Positions 59,454 through 64,000 of a DNA stretch of 64,000 bases are shown here, in pieces. The first letter of the stretch is position 1; the number at the start of each line of letters is the position of its first letter. The translations under genes and the position numbers were made by a program. The notes beneath the pieces were generated by a model. The model had not been told where the DNA came from and did not search any database. It worked only from the letters and a program-made list of their open reading frames with translations. The stretch lies in assembly GCA_963785735.1 (NCBI GenBank), contig CAWAWJ010000001.1, positions 620,001-684,000 of the forward strand, given 5' to 3'. This DNA is from REEB95 sp963785735. Its GTDB lineage: Bacteria; Pseudomonadota; Alphaproteobacteria; ATCC43930; CGMCC-115725.

Positions 59454-60845
59454 ATGAACGAAACCACGGGACGCAAGGGCGATTTGCAATCCCAATGGGC
59501 GCGGGTGCGCGGAAGGCTGCGCGAGGAATTCGGCGACGCCGCCTACCGCTCCTGGCTCAAATCCATGACGCTCTATGGCGTCGACGAGGGCCGGGTGCGC
59601 ATCGGCGTGCCCACCCGCTTCCTGCGCGATTGGGTGACCCAGCATTACGCCGACCGCATCCGGGCGCTGTGGAACGGCGAGAACGACGTCATTGTTTCGG
59701 TCGAAATCCTGGTCACCGGCAAGACCATGGCCCAGCCGGCGGATGCCGAGATGTCGGCTCCCCAGCCCCGGGAAGCGCCGGAAACGGCATCCGAGGAGAA
59801 AGACGTCAGCGCGCCCTTGGATCCGCGCTTCACCTTCGAGAATTTCGTCGTCGGCAAGCCCAACGAGTTCGCCCATGCCGCCGCCCGGCGGGTGGCCGAA
59901 TCCCAGGTTGGTCCCAACCGCCACGTGCCGTTCAATCCGCTGTTTCTCTATGGCGGGGTCGGGCTGGGCAAGACCCATCTGATGCACGCCATCGCCTGGC
60001 ATATCCGCACCCAGGATCCGACGCGCAAGGTGATCTATCTCTCGGCCGAAAAGTTCATGTACCAGTTCGTGCGCGCCATGCGCTTCAAGGACACCATGGC
60101 GTTCAAGGAGCAGTTCCGCTCGGTCGACGTGCTGATGATCGACGACGTCCAGTTCATCGGCGGCAAGGACGCGACCCAGGAAGAATTCTTCCACACCTTC
60201 AACGCGCTGGTGGATCAGAACCGGCAGATCATCATTTCCGCCGACAAATCGCCCTCCGATCTCGAAGGCATGGAGGAACGGGTGCAAGTTCGCGCCTCGG
60301 CTGGGGCCTGGTGGCCGATATCCACCCGACCACCTATGAATTGCGGCTCGGCATTCTCCAGGCCAAGGCGGACGCCACCAAATCCCAGGTGCCGGGCAAG
60401 GTGCTGGAATTCCTGGCGCACAAGATCACCTCCAATGTGCGCGAGCTCGAAGGCGCGCTGAACCGCATCGCCGCCCATGCCCAGCTGGTCGGCCGCAAGA
60501 TCACGCTCGAAAGCGCCCAGGAGGTGCTGCACGACCTACTGCGCGCCAATGACCGCCGCATCACCATCGACGAGATCCAGAAGCGGGTCGCCGAGCATTA
60601 CAACATCCGCCTCGCCGACATGCATTCCGCGCGCCGCGCCCGCGCCGTGGCGCGGCCGCGCCAGGTGGCGATGTATCTGTGCAAGCAGCTCACCCCCCGC
60701 TCGCTGCCCGGAGATCGGGCGCAAATTCGGCGGCCGCGACCACACCACGGTGATGCACGCGGTGAGGAAGATCGAGGAGCTGAAGGCCGCCGACCGGACA
60801 TTGGCCGAGGACATCGAGCTCCTGAAGCGGATGCTCGAAACCTGA
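59454..60845 (+). pseudogene. dnaA: chromosomal replication initiator DnaA, reading frame broken twice
   Basis: AAA+ initiator. Domain I QSQWARVRGRLREEFGD; Walker A GGVGLGKTHLMHAIAW; Walker B VLMIDDVQFIGG. At 60285-60289 the frame is disturbed (five bases where three fit): from SRLGWGLVADIHPTTYELR it runs in another frame to SLP near 60709, where one extra G shifts back to EIGRKFGGRDHTTVMHAVRK, the DNA-binding domain IV signature, ending at 60845. Removing about three bases gives 462 residues. DnaA is essential, so base errors are the likely cause. Confidence 0.88.
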
Positions 60846-60942
60846 GCTTGCGCAAGGCCTTAGCCACCATCTAAACGATTGATTTAAATGGTAAAACCGG
60901 CGATTTGCACCGCCCGATTTGGTGTACCGGAACCGCCCGCTG

Positions 60943-60951
60943 TGATATAGT
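60943..60951 (+). promoter_or_regulatory. extended -10 promoter of dnaN
   Basis: TGATATAGT fits TGnTATAAT (extended -10), followed by a T-run. Transcription would begin near 60958, about 100 bases before dnaN. The 214-base dnaA-dnaN gap holds no gene. Confidence 0.45.
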
Positions 60952-61059
60952 TTTTTCCCGTTGCGTGTGAGTCTTCCGGCGTTTCCGGGCGGTTCGCGTG
61001 TGGCGGGGTGCCGGCCCGAGGGGGCCACAACGCCGTCATAACCCGAGACCCACAAACTC

Positions 61060-62175
61060 ATGAAACTGACCATTGAACGCGCCGCCCTGCTCCGGGCCCT
61101 GGGCCATGTGCAGAGCGTGGTCGAACGGCGCAACACCATCCCCATCCTCTCGAACGTGCTGTTGAAGGCCGAGGACGGCAAATTGTCGCTCTCCGCCACC
61201 GACATGGACCTCGAAATGGTCTCGTCCGTGCCGGCCCAGGGCGTCAAGACCGGCGGCACCACCGTGCCGGCGCACACGCTCTACGACATCGTGCGCAAAC
61301 TGCCCGAGGGCGCGCAGGTGTCGCTCGAGGACGGCGACAAGGGCCAGATCGGCCTGCGCTCCGGCCGCTCGACCTTCACCCTTGCCTGCCTGCCGATCGC
61401 GGATTATCCGCAGATGGCGGGCGGCGATCTGGGCCACGGCTTCACGCTCTCGGCCGCCGACTTGAAGCGCCTCATAGACCGCACGCGCTTCGCCATCTCG
61501 ACCGAGGAAACCCGCTATTACCTGAACGGGATCTATCTCCACGCCGCCAAGAGCGACGGTGTCGCCATGTTGCGCGCGGTCGCGACCGACGGCCACCGTT
61601 TGGCGCGCATGGAGCTGCCGATGCCCGACGGTGCTGCCGGCATGCCGGGCGTGATCGTGCCGCGCAAGGCCGTCAACGAGCTGCGCAAGCTCCTCGAGGA
61701 AATGGACCAGGCGGTGTCGGTCTCGCTTTCCGACACCAAGATCCGCTTCGCCTTCGGCCCCACGGTGCTGACCTCGAAGCTGATCGACGGCACCTTCCCC
61801 GATTACGACCGGGTCATTCCCACGGGCAATGACAAAACGCTCGACGTGCGGCGCAAGGAATTCGCCGAGGCGGTCGACCGCGTCTCCACCATCTCGAACG
61901 AGAAAAGCCGCGCCGTGAAGCTGGCGATCGAGCGCAACAGCCTGACGCTCTCCGCCACCAGCCCCGAAAACGGCACCGCCTCGGAGGAAATCGAGGTCGG
62001 TTACGCCGCTTCGCCCTTGGAGATCGGATTCAACTCCCGCTATCTCTTGGACATCGCCGAGCAGATCGAGGGCGAGAATGCGCGTTTCATGCTGGCCGAC
62101 GCGGCATCTCCCACCGTGGTGCGCGACGCCGCCGATGGCAGCGCGCTCTACGTGCTCATGCCGATGCGCGTCTGA
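61060..62175 (+). CDS. dnaN: DNA polymerase III beta subunit (sliding clamp)
   Basis: 371 residues forming half of the ring clamp. Three clamp domains: MKLTIERAALLRALGHVQSV with VERRNTIPILSNVLL; middle domain FAISTEETRYYLNGIYLH, AVATDGHRLARMELP; C-terminal YLLDIAEQI and the terminal YVLMPMRV. Follows dnaA in the canonical order. Confidence 0.97.
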   Translation: MKLTIERAALLRALGHVQSVVERRNTIPILSNVLLKAEDGKLSLSATDMDLEMVSSVPAQGVKTGGTTVPAHTLYDIVRKLPEGAQVSLEDGDKGQIGLRSGRSTFTLACLPIADYPQMAGGDLGHGFTLSAADLKRLIDRTRFAISTEETRYYLNGIYLHAAKSDGVAMLRAVATDGHRLARMELPMPDGAAGMPGVIVPRKAVNELRKLLEEMDQAVSVSLSDTKIRFAFGPTVLTSKLIDGTFPDYDRVIPTGNDKTLDVRRKEFAEAVDRVSTISNEKSRAVKLAIERNSLTLSATSPENGTASEEIEVGYAASPLEIGFNSRYLLDIAEQIEGENARFMLADAASPTVVRDAADGSALYVLMPMRV

Positions 62176-62195
62176 CGGCGCGGTTCCGGTATCCC

Positions 62196-63401
62196 GTGCG
62201 GCAGGACGCCCTCGCCCCCCTCGTCATTCCGGCAAATGATGTGTCGCCCGTTCCCGTGGCGGTTTCCCGGCTGATGCTGACCGATTTCCGCGGCTATGCG
62301 CGCGCCCGGCTCGCGGTCGGCGCCATGCCCGTCGTGCTCTACGGCGCCAATGGCGCGGGCAAGACCAATCTGCTCGAGGCCTTGTCCTTCCTCGCGCCCG
62401 GACGGGGCCTGCGCCGCGCCAAGCTCAGCGAGATCGACCGCCGGGCCGGGTATTCGCGGCCCGATGAAACGGTCAGCCAGACCGGGCCCTGGGCCTTGGC
62501 CGCGGTGGTGGCGACGCCGTCGGGCGAGATCGAAATCGGCACCGGGCGCGACGATGCGAGCGAAAGCGGCGAGCGCCGCCATTTGCGCATCGACGGATCG
62601 CCGGCCAAGAGCCAGCAGGATCTGGCCGAGCGTTTCGGCCTCGCCTGGCTCACGCCGCAGATGGACCGCATTTTCATCGACGGCGCCTCGGCGCGCCGCC
62701 GTTTCCTCGACCGGCTCGTGACCGGATTCGATCCCGGCCATTGGGCGCGGCTCAACGCTTACGAGAAGGCGCTGCGCGAACGCGCGCGGCTGTTGCGCGA
62801 CGGCGTTACGGATCCCGCCTGGCTTTCGGCGCTCGAAGACGCCATGGCCGAGAACGGCGCGGCTCTGGCGGCGGCGCGGATCGAGGCGGTGACGCGGCTC
62901 GACGCCGCCTGCCGCTCGGCCAAGGGTCCTTTCCCGCGCGCCGGGCTCGCGGTTTCGGGCGCGGTCGAAAGCTGGATCCAATCCATGCCGGCGCTGGCAT
63001 CCGAGGAGGAATTCCGCCGCGCCTTGTGCTCCAACCGCCGCCTCGACGCCGAAAGCGGCGTCACCCAATGCGGCCCGCACCGCTCCGATCTGCTGGTGCG
63101 GCATCTCGAAACCGGAATTGAGGCGGGCTTCTGCTCGACCGGCGAGCAGAAGGCGCTGCTCATCGCCATCACCCTTGCCTATGCGCGCCTCGCGGCGGCG
63201 CGGCGGGGGCAAGCGCCCTTGCTGCTGCTGGACGAGATCACGGCGCATCTCGACGCCGAACGGCGCTCGGCCTTGTTCGCGGCCATTCTCGATCTCAAGG
63301 CCCAGGCCTGGCTCGCCGGCACCGATGCCGGTCTGTTCGAGGAGCTGCGCGGCAACGCGCAGTTCTTCGCCATTTCCAACGCCGCGATCGCGAACGGCTG
63401 A
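62196..63401 (+). CDS. recF: DNA replication and repair protein RecF
   Basis: SMC-like ATPase acting in RecFOR gap repair and RecA loading, 401 residues. Walker A GANGAGKTNLLEALSFL; signature STGEQKALLIAI; Walker B LLLLDEITAHLDAERR. GTG at 62196 gives a 27-residue leader before LMLTDFRGYARARL; a later start is possible. In order with dnaN and gyrB. Confidence 0.95.
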   Translation: MRQDALAPLVIPANDVSPVPVAVSRLMLTDFRGYARARLAVGAMPVVLYGANGAGKTNLLEALSFLAPGRGLRRAKLSEIDRRAGYSRPDETVSQTGPWALAAVVATPSGEIEIGTGRDDASESGERRHLRIDGSPAKSQQDLAERFGLAWLTPQMDRIFIDGASARRRFLDRLVTGFDPGHWARLNAYEKALRERARLLRDGVTDPAWLSALEDAMAENGAALAAARIEAVTRLDAACRSAKGPFPRAGLAVSGAVESWIQSMPALASEEEFRRALCSNRRLDAESGVTQCGPHRSDLLVRHLETGIEAGFCSTGEQKALLIAITLAYARLAAARRGQAPLLLLDEITAHLDAERRSALFAAILDLKAQAWLAGTDAGLFEELRGNAQFFAISNAAIANG

Positions 63402-63427
63402 AATCCGGAAAAAACGGAAAATCGCTT

Positions 63428-64000
63428 ATGAACAAACCGGCCAAACCGTCCAAGCCCGATCCCGCCCTGGCTTCGCAAGCGGCGGAGGAGAAAGAGGAAT
63501 ACAGCGCGCATTCGATCAAGGTGCTGCGCGGCCTCGATGCCGTCAGGAAGCGCCCGGGCATGTATATCGGCGACACCGATGACGGCTCGGGCCTCCACCG
63601 CATGGTCTATGAGGTGGTGGATAATTCGATCGACGAGGCCCTGGCCGGCTTCTGCGACACGGTGCGCGTGACGCTCAACCCCGACGGCTCCGCCACCGTC
63701 ACCGATAACGGCCGCGGAATTCCGGTTGACCTCCACAAGGAGGAAGGCGTCTCGGCGGCGCAGGTCATCATGACCCAGCTCCACGCCGGCGGAAAATTCG
63801 ACCAGAATTCCTACAAGGTGTCGGGCGGCTTGCACGGCGTCGGCGTGTCGGTGGTGAACGCGCTCTCGGAAAAGCTCGATCTGCGCATCTGGCGGGGGGC
63901 CAAGGAATATTTCATGAGCTTCAAGAACGGCGACCCGGTCGCGCCCTTGAAGGAAACCGGCCCGGCCCCGATGGCCGAGCGCGCCAGTCCGACCGGCCCA
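63428..64000 (+). CDS. gyrB: DNA gyrase subunit B (3' end outside window)
   Basis: First 191 residues of GyrB. A short Lys/Pro/Ala N-terminus is followed by the GHKL ATPase: IKVLRGLDAVRKRPGMYIGD, YEVVDNSIDEALAG (catalytic Glu and Asn), TDNGRGIPVD, and GGLHGVGVSVVNALS. The frame is open to the last base. Start ATG at 63428 fits the family; recF ends 27 bases upstream. Confidence 0.96.
   Translation, partial: MNKPAKPSKPDPALASQAAEEKEEYSAHSIKVLRGLDAVRKRPGMYIGDTDDGSGLHRMVYEVVDNSIDEALAGFCDTVRVTLNPDGSATVTDNGRGIPVDLHKEEGVSAAQVIMTQLHAGGKFDQNSYKVSGGLHGVGVSVVNALSEKLDLRIWRGAKEYFMSFKNGDPVAPLKETGPAPMAERASPTGP

Overview
This 64 kb window reads as one continuous chromosomal segment of a GC-rich (visibly around two-thirds GC) alphaproteobacterium, most like the Rhodospirillales. 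The evidence is gene order and gene content: Smr / hslVU / hisBHAF(E); nfuA-tsaB-rimI-mucR-fur; miaB-phoH-ybeY-lnt-xre-trmB-rimP-nusA-ylxR-infB-rbfA-truB-rpsO-pnp; mutM-echA-rpsT-dnaA-dnaN-recF-gyrB; and the alphaproteobacterial regulators MucR, Irr and a Fur/Mur-type protein. I see no rRNA, tRNA, CRISPR array, prophage or insertion sequence. GTG and TTG starts are common, and many neighbours overlap as ATGA, GTGA or TGATG.

Layout. 0-2.4 kb: end of lutB, lutC, a Smr protein, a small XRE regulator. 2.5-10.8 kb: a cold-shock protein, hslU/hslV (minus strand, with an RpoH-like promoter) and the histidine genes hisB-H-A-F. Then comes a minus-strand insert (small protein, MFS exporter, His-rich PadR regulator), followed by hisE and a HIT hydrolase. 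11-21.7 kb: PAS protein, Kup, an orphan ABC binding protein, a ComM-like ATPase, two membrane microproteins, a frame-broken DUF2244 gene, nth, dapB, murJ, trpS. 21.7-27.5 kb: GlcG-like protein, a TauE/TIGR02186 pair, a stress protein, nfuA, a D-Ala-D-Ala dipeptidase, tsaB (broken), rimI, mucR. 27.7-34.9 kb: fur, olsB/olsA (ornithine lipids), miaB, phoH, ybeY, lnt, xre. 34.9-45.1 kb: trmB, then the rimP-nusA-infB-rbfA-truB-rpsO-pnp translation/RNA operon behind a good promoter and a strongly structured leader. 45.2-50.6 kb: a nitronate-monooxygenase-like flavoprotein, then an iron/oxidative-stress block: irr, rubrerythrin, an Fe-S (GlpC-like) protein, DUF3501. A second TauE permease and a microprotein follow. 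50.6-57.8 kb: SH3 protein, EamA permease, a sulfur block (moeB/thiF, cysK, Rrf2), coaBC, ubiE, mutM. 57.8-64 kb: enoyl-CoA hydratase, rpsT and the replication cluster dnaA-dnaN-recF-gyrB.

Two things deserve attention. First, four genes (the DUF2244 gene, tsaB, pnp, dnaA) are interrupted by one- or two-base indels, most simply read as extra bases; removing them restores full-length proteins of normal size. Since several are normally essential or nearly so, residual assembly errors are the simplest explanation. Second, the best candidates for undescribed biology are: (i) the Irr-rubrerythrin-FeS-DUF3501 block with an Irr-box-like dyad over a promoter; (ii) the rimP leader RNA, which folds on paper as a three-way junction containing a terminator-like hairpin; (iii) the histidine-rich PadR/MFS cassette sitting inside the his cluster with an AT-rich palindromic operator; (iv) several previously uncalled one- or two-span membrane microproteins. 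No defence system or biosynthetic cluster is visible.
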